Assembly (NCBI RefSeq): GCF_030159255.1
Contig: NZ_BSCT01000020.1
Span: 62,001 to 126,000 of the forward strand
Direction: 5' to 3'
Source: Bradyrhizobium sp. SSBR45G
GTDB taxonomy: Bacteria > Pseudomonadota > Alphaproteobacteria > Rhizobiales > Xanthobacteraceae
DNA: 64,000 nt
The notes below the pieces were generated by a model. It was not told the origin of the DNA and did no database searches. It was given only the letters and a program-made list of their open reading frames with translations. Position numbers and translations under genes: made by a program. Below, piece after piece: positions 1 to 9,731 of the stretch (position 1 is the first letter of the stretch; every line of letters begins with the position of its first letter).

Positions 1-795
1 TTGGGCCTGTTTCGCCGAAGCGTCCTTTGCAGCCTGGGCAGGCTTGTCCTTGTCGGTGCTCGGCTCTTTGGGCGGTGACGACAACGTCAGCGCGCCCTCG
101 AAACGCGGCGAGCGGTTGGGGAAGCTGATCAGGCCTTCGACATCGGCCATGACCGGACGCTCGCCCGGATCGATGTTGAGATGGACGCGCAGGCCGTTGG
201 AATCCTTGTCCTGGCTCGACGACAGCCGGAACGGATAGCGGCTGCCGCGGATCGAGACCGCGCCGTCGCCGCGCAGCGAGCCGGCCAGCGAACGGACGTC
301 GCCGGAGAACACGATATCGGTCAGTTCGATCGTCGAGCGGCTGGCCGCGTCGTGCAGGGCGACCCGGCCGGTCAGGTTGAAGCGGTCGATCGAGAGCGCG
401 GCCAGATTGAACCGGCCCGAGGCCGCCGGCAGATCGACCTGGCCCTTGGCGTCGAGCCCGAGATCGGCGGCCATGCCGCCGATGGTGAGCTCGTTGGCCT
501 TCCACTGCCCGCGCATCAGGTCGCCGAGGCTGAACTCGACGTCGAGCTTGTCGGCGCGCAGCTTGCCGAGGTGATTGGCGCCGCCGAACGTGACCTGGCG
601 CAGCCGCAGGGTCGGCGTCGGCAACAGCCGTGCGTCCAGCGCACCGGCGACCCGCACGGGCACGCCGACGATCTTGCCGGCCTCGGCCTCGAACTGCGGC
701 CGGAACTGGTTCCAGTCGACGAAGTACGGGCCGATCAGCGCAGCAAGGAGCGCAAGGATGAAGGCAATCGCCAAGCCGAGCAGGGTCGTCTGCAC
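1..795 (-). CDS. AsmA family protein, N-terminal part (runs off window)
   Basis: Open reading frame of 265 codons from a GTG at 795 that continues past the left edge, so only the N-terminal part is visible. It opens with one hydrophobic segment (about residues 4-24), then PYFVDWNQFRPQFEAEAGKI and the alternating short-strand pattern (DARLLPTPTLRLRQVTF) typical of AsmA/TamB-like proteins, which are inner-membrane anchored with a large periplasmic beta-rich body and are linked to outer-membrane lipid transport. The GTG sits six bases after GGGAG on the minus strand, which supports the start. The visible end is rich in Lys, Pro, Ala and Asp and looks like a linker. Family assignment is from sequence pattern; substrate unknown. 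Confidence 0.8.
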   Translation of the reverse strand, partial: MQTTLLGLAIAFILALLAALIGPYFVDWNQFRPQFEAEAGKIVGVPVRVAGALDARLLPTPTLRLRQVTFGGANHLGKLRADKLDVEFSLGDLMRGQWKANELTIGGMAADLGLDAKGQVDLPAASGRFNLAALSIDRFNLTGRVALHDAASRSTIELTDIVFSGDVRSLAGSLRGDGAVSIRGSRYPFRLSSSQDKDSNGLRVHLNIDPGERPVMADVEGLISFPNRSPRFEGALTLSSPPKEPSTDKDKPAQAAKDASAKQAQ

Positions 796-968
796 GGGGT
801 CTCCCTCAAAGGACAACGCTCCGGCGTCCCAACCTGTCCACCATTGCGGCAAAAGCCCCGCTGGTACCGATACCGGAGCGCTGCATCATATAGGATTAAG
901 TATGGCGAAGTCACAGCGCTGTCGGTCTTTCCAGGGGCGTTGCACAACAACTCCGTTAACGAAGATGG

Positions 969-2201
<1,233 letters not shown>

Positions 2202-2272
2202 GTGGTCCTCTCCCGAATGACGCTGGATTGGTTCATGTCTGCGCTACGATGGCAAGCCGGCCGGGTCACACA

Positions 2273-3577
2273 TCATGCCGCAGCCTCCGCCGCCGTCTTT
2301 AACCTGTGCAACTGCCCCGCCACCACGCGCACGCGGCGCGGCGCCGCGATCCAGATCGCCGCCGCGGAGACGAAGGCGCCGGCGAAGGCGATCGCAAAGC
2401 CCGGCGTATAGCTGCCGGTGACGTCATAGAGCACGCCTGTGACCCATGGGCCTGCGGCGCCACCGCACAGCCCGATCAGCATCAGGGTTCCGAAGATGCT
2501 GCCGAACTGCGCGCCTTGGAAGATTTCGAGCGCCACCGCGCCCATCACCGAGGTCAGGCCGTAGCCGAGCGCGCCCTGCGTCGCGACGATGACGTAGATC
2601 AGCAGCAGCGACGGCGCGGCCTTGAGCGCGATCAGGGCCGCGAAGCAGATGGCGAAGCCGAGACAGCCGAGCGCCCACACCGCTTCGCGGCCGAGCCGAT
2701 CGGAGAGATGGCCGAGCGCAATCTGGCCGGGAATGCCGAGCAGGCTGACGGCGCCGAGCGCCCACACCGCAACGCTCGAGCTGAAGCCGATCTCGAGCAG
2801 GTACTTCGTCTGATGCACCTGGACGGCGTACCAGACATACAGCCCGAAGAAATAACCGAGCGCGAGCCACCAGAACCGCGTCGTGCGCAGCGCGCGCGAC
2901 AAGGTCCAGTCGATGCCGGCCCAGGCGGCATCGACGACATTGGAGATCGGCTTGGCGGCGCTCGCGAGCGGCGCGGCGTCGCCGTCGGGACGCAAGGCCA
3001 TCTCCTCCGGCTTCTTGCGCAGCAGCAGATTGATCGGCGCGAGCACGACCAGCACGACGATGCCCATGGCGGTGCAGGCGGTGCGCCAATTGGTCTGCGC
3101 GATCATGTGCTGCACCCAGGGCAGCAGGGTCATCGAGCCGATGCCGACGCCGGCAAACGCGATGCCGATAGCGAGGCCGCGGCGACGGATGAACCAGTTC
3201 GGCAGGAACAGCGACTGGCCGGAATAGCCGAGGCAGACGCTGCCGGCGCCGACCATCACGCCGATGGTGAGATAGAGATGCCAGGGCTGCGTCGTCAGCG
3301 GCGCCAGCAGGAGGCCACCGGCCATCAGCGCGACGCCGAGTTCCATCACCGCCCGCGGACCGCTGCGGTCCATCAGCCGTCCGATCAGCGGACTGACGAT
3401 GCCGGAGGCGACGAAGCCGAACGAGAAGGCGCCGGCGGTGACGCCGCGGTCCCAACCGAATTCGGCGAGGATCGGCGGATAGAACAGCGAGAACGCCGTG
3501 CGCGCATTGACGCCGATCGCCATCGTCACGAAGGTCACGGCCACGATGACCCAGCCATAATAGAACGGCAGGCGCAT
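2273..3577 (-). CDS. MFS transporter (OFA/monocarboxylate-like)
   Basis: Integral membrane permease of 434 residues with about 12 hydrophobic segments in two halves separated by a hydrophilic loop (about 190-230). The loop after TM2 reads GRLMDRSGPRAVM, the matching loop in the second half GHLSDRLGREAVW, both major-facilitator signatures. N-terminal YYGWVIVAVTF resembles oxalate:formate antiporter/monocarboxylate porter-like MFS proteins, so an organic acid is a fair guess only. I chose the ATG at 3577 because GGGGAG lies just upstream; in-frame codons reach back to 3619 but have no ribosome site. It is the upstream partner of the P450 gene, probably cotranscribed. Confidence 0.88.
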   Translation of the reverse strand: MRLPFYYGWVIVAVTFVTMAIGVNARTAFSLFYPPILAEFGWDRGVTAGAFSFGFVASGIVSPLIGRLMDRSGPRAVMELGVALMAGGLLLAPLTTQPWHLYLTIGVMVGAGSVCLGYSGQSLFLPNWFIRRRGLAIGIAFAGVGIGSMTLLPWVQHMIAQTNWRTACTAMGIVVLVVLAPINLLLRKKPEEMALRPDGDAAPLASAAKPISNVVDAAWAGIDWTLSRALRTTRFWWLALGYFFGLYVWYAVQVHQTKYLLEIGFSSSVAVWALGAVSLLGIPGQIALGHLSDRLGREAVWALGCLGFAICFAALIALKAAPSLLLIYVIVATQGALGYGLTSVMGAVALEIFQGAQFGSIFGTLMLIGLCGGAAGPWVTGVLYDVTGSYTPGFAIAFAGAFVSAAAIWIAAPRRVRVVAGQLHRLKTAAEAAA

Positions 3578-3715
3578 TGTTGTTTTCACTCCCCGGTGCA
3601 TCCTTCGCATCATTTGCATGCGAACGGGTCAAGGACTTTCTGCGCAGGACACGGTGATGTCAGTTACCTCCGAGGTCATGTGTGCGGTGCACTTGGGAAC
3701 GCTGGCCTCTCTTCC

Positions 3716-3789
3716 GTCATTGCGAGCGGAGCGAAGCAATCCAGGGCTGTGGACGGGACTCTGGATTGCTTCGCTCCGCTCGCAATGAC
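3716..3789. repeat. REP-like palindromic element, 29-bp perfect inverted repeats
   Basis: Bases 3716-3744 (starting GTCATTGCGAGCGGAGCGAA) and 3761-3789 are exact reverse complements over 29 bp, with a 16-bp spacer. From memory this is one of the commonest dispersed palindromes of Bradyrhizobium and related genomes. It sits upstream of the MFS gene and could form a cruciform or an RNA hairpin. Confidence 0.9.
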
Positions 3790-3840
3790 GATGCTGAGAT
3801 TGCTCGCATTCATCGATCGGACTGACGCGCGGCTTCAATT

Positions 3841-4390
3841 CCGCGGCATGACATGCCCGGACTATGCAACTGCGTTCATCGCCCCTATCAAACAGAAGGG
3901 CGCAGGGAAGGCCGGGCGCTGGCCGCGCCCGTGGCCCGCCTGCTCAAAAAAATGCAGGCGGCAGGTACCACAGGTTCAGCCGAGATCGCCCGGCCCTCCC
4001 TGCGCGATGGTCTTTACGCTTATATGCAGGCTTCCTGGCGCTCGGCTTGTTGGCCGCCATGCGCGACAACGCGTTTCACGCATTGCGCGGTGATACCAGC
4101 GTCGAGGTATCAGAACCCTGCAACTTCACGTCCGCAAGAGCATCGTTCGTCCGCACATCGCAACGACATGCTGCGAGCTCTCGCGGCCACCGCTCCCCGC
4201 CTCGCGTGTCGTGACGATCGCGCGCAACGCCCCTTCCATGAGGCGGGATGCGGGAGAAGATCGCGGTGATTTGCCCGACGACACAAGCGAAATCGCCTGC
4301 GACAAAGTAACCCGACGGGCAAACACACCACCATCACGGTCCAACCATTGTCGATTGCCGTGGAGCAAAACAATCCTTGATTGCCCGATC
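3841..4390. repeat. structured dispersed intergenic repeat, decayed copy; possible non-coding RNA
   Basis: This 3790-4448 stretch has no convincing gene. It holds a long-range stem: 3900-3918 (GCGCAGGGAAGGCCGGGCG) pairs with 3987-4005 at 18 of 19 positions, enclosing a second perfect 7-bp hairpin, 3937-3943 with 3954-3960. I recognise the run from about 3858 to 4020 as resembling a long intergenic repeat that recurs in Bradyrhizobium genomes and is often misannotated as small hypothetical proteins; that is recall, not a search. The right part (4200-4390) looks more diverged. Whether it is transcribed is unknown. Confidence 0.55.
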
Positions 4391-4448
4391 GCCTTGACGC
4401 TTCGCAGCGACGGCGAATAGGTTGACGCAGCTTTGGTGTGCGAACAAG

Positions 4449-5087
4449 ATGACTGAACAGTCGGCCATGATGGGCGAGCGGCTCGCCCTTCGTCAATTGC
4501 CCTCTTGTCTATTGCAACTGATCGCAGCGCTTTACTGCATTTTGATGTCAGGCGCGGTTGCCGCTCACGCTGAACAGCCCTTCATGACAATTGAAGGAGA
4601 TACAAAGGCCATCGCCTGGTGGGTTCTCGCCGACTTTCACCCGTTCACGACCGAGGTCCGAGGAATTCCTGTCGGTCAGATCCGCAAGGGCTGGTGCAAG
4701 GCGACCGAATTTCGCAAGGACCTCATCCCGCGACACTTGCTCTTCGAAGGCGGCGGAGACGCGATGGAGGCGAGCCACCAATCCTTTGCAATCGAGGGCA
4801 ATTTCGACGGGTCTGCGACCAAGCAAGTGGCGCTTGTCGGCGTGTACGAGGACTGCAAGGGGGCAAGAGGTCGCTTTGTCATGATCCTCGATCTGCCGGC
4901 CGGCGGCAAACCGAGCATACGTCTGCTCGAGGCGGTCAAGACACCTCACCAGTACACAGCGCTTTCGTTGCAGGACGACAAGACCATCGTCGTCTGGTCA
5001 TGCATGGATTGCGATGACTTCGCGAAGCTCAAATGGGATCGCAAGCGGCGCAAATTTGCCTGGCTACCTCAGCCCAGCTCCGATTAG
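4449..5087 (+). CDS. hypothetical exported protein
   Basis: About 212 residues, family not recognised. A hydrophobic stretch (LLQLIAALYCILMSGAVAAH) followed by HAEQ looks like a signal peptide with cleavage after an A-x-A type site, so the product is probably periplasmic or secreted. The mature part has several Cys (including WSCMDCDD near the C-terminus), a VALVGVYEDCKG segment and a charged tail KWDRKRRKFAWL. The reading frame opens at a TTG at 4422; I took the first ATG, and ATGs at 4467-4470 are also possible, since no start has a good ribosome site. Base composition looks less GC-rich than its neighbours, and it lies between repeat-rich stretches, so acquisition by transfer is possible. 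Function unknown. Confidence 0.65.
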   Translation: MTEQSAMMGERLALRQLPSCLLQLIAALYCILMSGAVAAHAEQPFMTIEGDTKAIAWWVLADFHPFTTEVRGIPVGQIRKGWCKATEFRKDLIPRHLLFEGGGDAMEASHQSFAIEGNFDGSATKQVALVGVYEDCKGARGRFVMILDLPAGGKPSIRLLEAVKTPHQYTALSLQDDKTIVVWSCMDCDDFAKLKWDRKRRKFAWLPQPSSD

Positions 5088-5127
5088 CGGGCAACCGCTC
5101 CACACAGCGACCTCGCGAGGCTTGTCA

Positions 5128-5940
5128 TCACGCCGCAGCCTTCGCCGCGTCGGCGCCATGGAACGCATACACGTCCATGCGCAGCACGCCGTAGTTCGCG
5201 CTGTTGTGCAGCCGCTCGACGCGGGCGCCCTCGCCGGCTGCGCCGAGCGCTGCGAACAGCGGCAGGAAGTGCTCGTCGGTCGGGTGGTTGTCGCGGGCAT
5301 GCGGGGCGAGACGGCGGTAGTTGACGAGATCGTCGACGCGGCCTTCGATCGCGGCCCTATGCACCCAGTCGGCGAAGTCGACCACCCAGGACGGCGCGGG
5401 ATCGTCGATGTCGAGCCTTCGCTTGCGGAACTCGCCGAGATTATGCGTGAAGCTGCCGCTGCCGATGATCAGCACGCCTTCGTCGCGCAAGCCGGCCAGC
5501 GCGCGGCCGAGCGCGAGGTGATGCGCAGGGCCCTGCTCGGTCTGGATCGACAGCTGCAGCACGGGAATGTCGGCCTGCGGATACATCAGCAGCAGCGGCA
5601 CCCAGGCGCCGTGATCGAGGCCGCGCTCGCGGTCAACGCCGACAGGAAGGCCCGCGGCCTGCAGGCGCGCGGCCACGGCCAGCGCGAGATCTGGCGCGCC
5701 CGGTGCGGGATAGCGCAGCTGATAGAGCTCGCGCGGAAAGCCGTAGAAATCGTGGATCGTCTCGTTGGCCGCGACCGAATTGACCGCGGGGATGTTGGTC
5801 TCCCAATGCGCCGAGATCACGAGGATGGCCTTCGGGCGCGGCAGGCTGTCGCCGAGACCGGTGAGGAAGTCCCGCGCCGCCGACGCCGTCAGCGGCAGCA
5901 TCGGCGAGCCGTGCGACAGGAAGATGCTGGGCAAGGTCAT
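5128..5940 (-). CDS. class III extradiol ring-cleavage dioxygenase, DODA/YgiD type
   Basis: 270 residues, the normal length for the LigB-superfamily 4,5-DOPA-extradiol-dioxygenase-like group. Metal ligands fit the family: H10 in FLSHGSP, H45 in SAHWE, with further conserved His at H62, H109 (GLDHGAW) and H165 (SGSFTHNLGEF). These enzymes are cytosolic and use a divalent metal to open catechol-type rings; many bacterial members have no known physiological substrate. Start ATG at 5940. No aromatic-pathway genes are beside it, and it is flanked by a palindromic repeat cluster on its upstream side. Family is clear; substrate is not. Confidence 0.9.
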   Translation of the reverse strand: MTLPSIFLSHGSPMLPLTASAARDFLTGLGDSLPRPKAILVISAHWETNIPAVNSVAANETIHDFYGFPRELYQLRYPAPGAPDLALAVAARLQAAGLPVGVDRERGLDHGAWVPLLLMYPQADIPVLQLSIQTEQGPAHHLALGRALAGLRDEGVLIIGSGSFTHNLGEFRKRRLDIDDPAPSWVVDFADWVHRAAIEGRVDDLVNYRRLAPHARDNHPTDEHFLPLFAALGAAGEGARVERLHNSANYGVLRMDVYAFHGADAAKAAA

Positions 5941-6006
5941 GTCATGGCTCCTCGTTCGACATCGGTGATTGAAATCGTCTCGTCAGCGCAAGTGGCGTCG
6001 CACACA

Positions 6007-6289
6007 GACCATGAACAGCGTGTTCATGGAGAGGGTGTGCGCCCGTACATCGATTCATCTCCTTGCGACGACGGAGCAACCTTCGCTCCTCACCCTGAGG
6101 AGCCCGCCGGAGGCGGGCGTCTCGAAGGGCGAGGCCCGAATCTCGGCCTCATGGTTCGAGACGCGCCTGCGGCGCTCCTCACCATGAGGGCGAAACTCCG
6201 AAACCGGCGCTGCACATCGACCATGAGCAGCCTGCTCATGGAGAGGGTGCAACGCGTTGGTGGTGGACCCCGCTTTCGCGGGGGTGACA
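6007..6289. repeat. composite cluster of palindromic repeats (three types)
   Basis: The whole 5941-6328 gap is repeat DNA. Type A: 6088-6134 and 6147-6189 are back-to-back hairpin units with CCTCAxxxTGAGG-like ends; 6147-6155 pairs with 6181-6189. Type B: a 31-bp direct repeat, 6007-6037 and 6219-6249, matching at 28 of 31; each copy is a perfect 8-bp hairpin (CATGAACA/TGTTCATG and CATGAGCA/TGCTCATG). Type C: 6268-6283, CCCCGC-TTTC-GCGGGG. I recognise A and C as common Bradyrhizobium intergenic palindromes. No gene is visible here. Confidence 0.85.
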
Positions 6290-6328
6290 TCGAGGTTGTG
6301 GCGACGGTCCGCGAACCTCACGCTGGCG

Positions 6329-6763
6329 TCAATGTGCGCTACGGAGCTGGCCGCCGGCGAGGCTGGCGCGGAGGCCGCCGAGGGCGTAGGCGCCGTCGCC
6401 GAGGAGAGCCTGGATTACCAGGGTGACGGCCCAGAACGCCGGATACTCCCAGCCGCCCTTCGGATTGTTGAAGAAGAAGCCGGCGGAGCCGTGCACGGTG
6501 AAGATGGCGCCGAGCAAGATCGGCACGGCGGCCAGCGCCACCCAGCGGGTGTAGACGCCGAGGATCAGCGCGATGCCGGCCAGGATCTCGGCCGTGATCG
6601 TGACATAGGCGAGCTCGGGCGGCAGGCCGATGCTGCCGAAGAATTTCGCGGTGCCGGCCGGAGTGAACACGAACAGCTTGAGGCTGGCATGGGCGAGGAA
6701 CAGGCCGCCGAGGGTGAGGCGGAGCAGGAGCGCGGCGTAGGGCGCAGTACGGGAATCGATCAT
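6329..6763 (-). CDS. DoxX family membrane protein
   Basis: 144-residue protein with four hydrophobic helices and the DoxX-family opening (LLRLTLGGLFLAHASLKLF), a conserved GxxxILGVYTRW segment and the late FFFNNPKGGWEYP loop. DoxX-like proteins are small inner-membrane proteins whose roles are mostly unassigned; some are subunits of quinol oxidases or thiosulfate:quinone oxidoreductases. The ATG at 6763 follows GGAGG by five bases, so I rejected the longer in-frame start at 6784. It is divergent from the LysR gene at 6883 with 119 bp between them, the classic arrangement in which the regulator controls its neighbour. Confidence 0.88.
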   Translation of the reverse strand: MIDSRTAPYAALLLRLTLGGLFLAHASLKLFVFTPAGTAKFFGSIGLPPELAYVTITAEILAGIALILGVYTRWVALAAVPILLGAIFTVHGSAGFFFNNPKGGWEYPAFWAVTLVIQALLGDGAYALGGLRASLAGGQLRSAH

Positions 6764-6846
6764 CGGGACCTCCGGTGGGGACACCCCGGATATGGATCAT
6801 TTCCCATCAGGCGATAATCCGATACAAGAGAAAATCAGTTCACACC

Positions 6847-6880
6847 TGGAGAGTGAGATGATTTGGAGAGTGAGATGATC
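6847..6880. repeat. 17-bp tandem duplication over the lysR-type ribosome site
   Basis: TGGAGAGTGAGATGAT occurs at 6847-6862 and again at 6864-6879, forming two 17-bp units that differ only at the last base. Each carries GGAGAG, so the LysR-type gene at 6883 has two copies of its potential ribosome site. It looks like a recent slippage event. Confidence 0.9.
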
Positions 6881-6882
6881 CC

Positions 6883-7800
6883 GTGCTCGACCGCCTGACC
6901 GGGCTCGAAGTCCTCTCCAAGGTCGCCGGCTCCGGCAGCCTGTCGGGGGCCGCGCGCGTGCTCGGCATGTCCCCGACCATGGTCACCAAGCATCTCGCGG
7001 CGCTGGAGGCGCGGCTCGGCACCCGGCTGTTTCACCGCACCACGCGCCGGCTGACCATTACCGAGGCCGGCCGCCGCTATCTCGACCTCGCCGAGCGCGT
7101 GCTCGGCGATTTCGAGGCGGCCGAGAGCGCGATCGCGGCCGATCGGGTCGAGCCGCGCGGGCTGCTGCGGCTCAACGTCCCGCTCGCCTTCGGCACCCGC
7201 CAGATCGCGCCGCTGCTCGCCCGGTTTGCCGCGCTCTATCCCGGCGTCAGCGTCGAGCTCGGCCTCAACGACCGGCTGGTCGACCTGATCGAGGAAGGCT
7301 GGGATCTCGCGATCCGGATCGGCACGCTGAAGGACTCAACGCTGGTGGCGCGGCGGCTGGCGCCGTGCCGGATGGTGGTCTGCGCCGCGCCGTCCTATCT
7401 CGCGGCCCACGGGACACCGCGCGGCACGGCCGACCTCGCCGGGCACAACTGCCTCGGCTACACGCTGGCGGCCGCCGGCCCGTCGCGCTGGCGCATGGGT
7501 GGCGCGACGGCCGTCGATGTGAGCGTGAGCGGCAATCTGCGCGCCAACAATGGCGATGCATTGCTCGCCGCCGCGCTCGCCGGACAAGGCGTGATCTACC
7601 AGCCGACCTTCATCGTCGGCGACGAGCTGCGCGCCGGACGGCTGGTGCCGGTGACGCTCGACGTCCCGCCGTCCGAGCTGCTGGCGGTGCATGCCGTGTA
7701 CCTGCCGGACCGCACGCCATCGGCCAAGGTGCGCGCCTTCATCGATTTTCTCAGCGACGCCTTTGCGCCGGAGCCCCCCTGGGATCGCGATCTCGGCTAG
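6883..7800 (+). CDS. LysR family transcriptional regulator
   Basis: 305 residues, standard LysR length. The N-terminal winged helix-turn-helix is clear (residues 1-60: LTGLEVLSKVAGSGSLSGAA, MSPTMVTKHLAALEARLGTR, LFHRTTRRLTITEAG), followed by a linker helix and a periplasmic-binding-like effector domain (about 88-295). Start is a GTG at 6883; the upstream ATGs are out of frame. It reads away from doxX, whose promoter it probably controls. No effector can be deduced; the CrgA/YafC-like subgroup to which this sequence pattern belongs is large and mostly uncharacterised. Confidence 0.92.
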   Translation: MLDRLTGLEVLSKVAGSGSLSGAARVLGMSPTMVTKHLAALEARLGTRLFHRTTRRLTITEAGRRYLDLAERVLGDFEAAESAIAADRVEPRGLLRLNVPLAFGTRQIAPLLARFAALYPGVSVELGLNDRLVDLIEEGWDLAIRIGTLKDSTLVARRLAPCRMVVCAAPSYLAAHGTPRGTADLAGHNCLGYTLAAAGPSRWRMGGATAVDVSVSGNLRANNGDALLAAALAGQGVIYQPTFIVGDELRAGRLVPVTLDVPPSELLAVHAVYLPDRTPSAKVRAFIDFLSDAFAPEPPWDRDLG

Positions 7801-7836
7801 ACCGGCAAAGGCATCGATACGATGGGAGACGGCCCG

Positions 7837-9537
7837 ATGACAGAGTTGCGCGACGAGCACCACCATCACTGGCCGCTGCTGCGCTCGCTGGCGGGATGGC
7901 GGCTCAGCGCCCTGCCCGCCGATCTCGCGGCCGGGCTGACGCTGGCGGCGATTGCGATCCCCGAGCAGATGGCGACCGCAAAACTCGGCGGGTTCGCGCC
8001 CGAGACCGGCTTCTTCGCCTTCATCGCAGGATCGCTCGGCTTCGCGCTGTTCGGCGCCAACCGTTTCCTGTCGTGCGGCGCCGACTCCACGATCACGCCG
8101 ATCTTCGCTGGTGGGCTGGCGCTGCTCGCCGCCAGCGGCACGCCTGACTATGGCAACATGGCCGCGGCGCTGGCGCTGCTGGTCGGGGTGATGCTGGTGC
8201 TGGCGGGCGGCTTCAAGCTGGGCGGCATCGCCAATCTGCTGTCGGTGCCGGTCACGGTCGGCTTCCTGGCCGGCATTGCCGTGCACATCATCGTCTCGCA
8301 ATTGCCCGGGGTGCTCGGCCTGCCCTCCCCGAGCGGGCCGACGCTGGCGCGGATCGTGGCCCTGGCGGGAGAGCTCGGCAGGACCAATGGCAACACGCTC
8401 ATCATCGGCTTCGGCGTGCTCGCCACCGTCATGATCTGCGAGAAGATCAGCGCCCGCATTCCCGGTGCGCTGATTGCGCTCACCGCCGCGACCCTGTTCG
8501 TGATCGCCGCCGGACTGGAGACGCGGGGCGTGCCGGTCATCGGCACGATCTCCGGCGACTTTCCGATGCCGTCGGTGCCGCTGATCGGGCCGGAGCAATG
8601 GGCGAAGCTGGTGCCGCTCGCCTTCCTGATCGCGGTCATCGTGATGATGCAGACCTCGGCGACGACGCGCTCGTTTCCGTCCGATCCCGATCGCCCGGCC
8701 GACGTCGATCGCGACTTTCTCGGCACGGGCACCGGCAGCCTGCTGGCCGGATTGTTCGGCGCGTTTCCGGTCAATGCCAGTCCGCCGCGCACCGGCATCG
8801 TGGTCGAGACCGGCGGCCGCTCGCAACTCGCCGGCCTGCTCGCGGCTGTCATCGCGCTGCTGCTGGTGCTGTTCGGCGCGCGGTTGCTGGCGCATGTGCC
8901 GGAGGCAGCGCTCGGGGGCGTGCTGCTGTTCGTCGCGCTGCGCATCATCCGCGTCCCCCAGATCGTCAGCGTCTATCGGCAATCCCGAGGCGAGTTTCTG
9001 CTCATCCTGGCAACCGCCGCGGCGATCGTCGCCCTGCCGATCGAGCAGGGCGTCGCGCTCGGCATTTCGCTGTCGCTGCTGCACGGCATCTGGAGCACGA
9101 CACGCGCCCATCTCATCGGTTTCGAACGCGTGCCGGACACGACCATCTGGTGGCCGGCGCATCCGCAGATCAAGGGCGAGGAGCTCAGCGACATCGCCGT
9201 CGTCGGCTTCCAGGCGCCGCTCAGCTTCCTCAACGCCGCGACGTTCCGGGCCGACCTCGAGCACATGCTGCGCAGCCGCAAGCCCCGGCTCGTCGTGTTC
9301 GAGGCGAGCGCGATCGTCGAGATCGACTTCACCGCGGCACAGGCCCTGCGCGACGTCATCCACATCTGCAACGAGGCCGGGACGGTGTTTGCCGTGGCGC
9401 GGCTGGAGTCGCTGCGGGCGCAGCAGGCCTTCGAACGCTTCGGCCTCTACGACCTGCTGCCGCGCGACCGCGTGTTCCACAGCGTCGATCTTGCGTTGCA
9501 AACGCTGCAGGGCGATCCCATGACGATGCGCGGCTGA
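7837..9537 (+). CDS. SulP family anion transporter with STAS domain
   Basis: About 566 residues. The first 400 carry 10-14 hydrophobic segments with SulP signatures (AAIAIPEQMATAKLGG near the N-terminus, FGAFPVNASPPRTGIV in the middle); the C-terminal part (about 435-555) is a cytoplasmic STAS domain (VVGFQAPLSFLNAATFRADL, FEASAIVEIDFTAAQALRDV). SulP proteins move sulfate, bicarbonate, dicarboxylates or other anions across the inner membrane. I preferred the ATG at 7837 because GGGAG precedes it by a normal spacing; an ATG at 7822 adds five residues. A His-rich EHHHHW follows the start. Substrate unknown; the gene sits alone, 36 bp after the LysR gene on the same strand. Confidence 0.9.
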   Translation: MTELRDEHHHHWPLLRSLAGWRLSALPADLAAGLTLAAIAIPEQMATAKLGGFAPETGFFAFIAGSLGFALFGANRFLSCGADSTITPIFAGGLALLAASGTPDYGNMAAALALLVGVMLVLAGGFKLGGIANLLSVPVTVGFLAGIAVHIIVSQLPGVLGLPSPSGPTLARIVALAGELGRTNGNTLIIGFGVLATVMICEKISARIPGALIALTAATLFVIAAGLETRGVPVIGTISGDFPMPSVPLIGPEQWAKLVPLAFLIAVIVMMQTSATTRSFPSDPDRPADVDRDFLGTGTGSLLAGLFGAFPVNASPPRTGIVVETGGRSQLAGLLAAVIALLLVLFGARLLAHVPEAALGGVLLFVALRIIRVPQIVSVYRQSRGEFLLILATAAAIVALPIEQGVALGISLSLLHGIWSTTRAHLIGFERVPDTTIWWPAHPQIKGEELSDIAVVGFQAPLSFLNAATFRADLEHMLRSRKPRLVVFEASAIVEIDFTAAQALRDVIHICNEAGTVFAVARLESLRAQQAFERFGLYDLLPRDRVFHSVDLALQTLQGDPMTMRG

Positions 9538-9731
9538 GATCGATGGTACCTGCGGTGGCTGGACGCGACACGGCTGCCGTCGGCTAGCGCTCGGACCTCC
9601 GCACGAGGCGTGATACAAATTGATACGAAGCCGAGCGGAGCACGACACACCCCGGCAAACTTCGGCGACGACAAGTCTCCCTTCATCACGCCGGGCCCGT
9701 CGGCCGCGGCACTGGTCAAGGATCATCGTCG

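Noticed and set aside
3853..4269. Frame of 138 codons in the structured repeat
   Set aside because: Its translation resembles the spurious proteins annotated from this repeat family; no ribosome site, composition not protein-like.
7336..9726. Long minus-strand open frame (about 796 codons) opposite the LysR and SulP genes
   Set aside because: Translation is Arg/Gln/Ala/Asp/His-rich without domains; it is the antisense shadow of two genes with high third-position GC.
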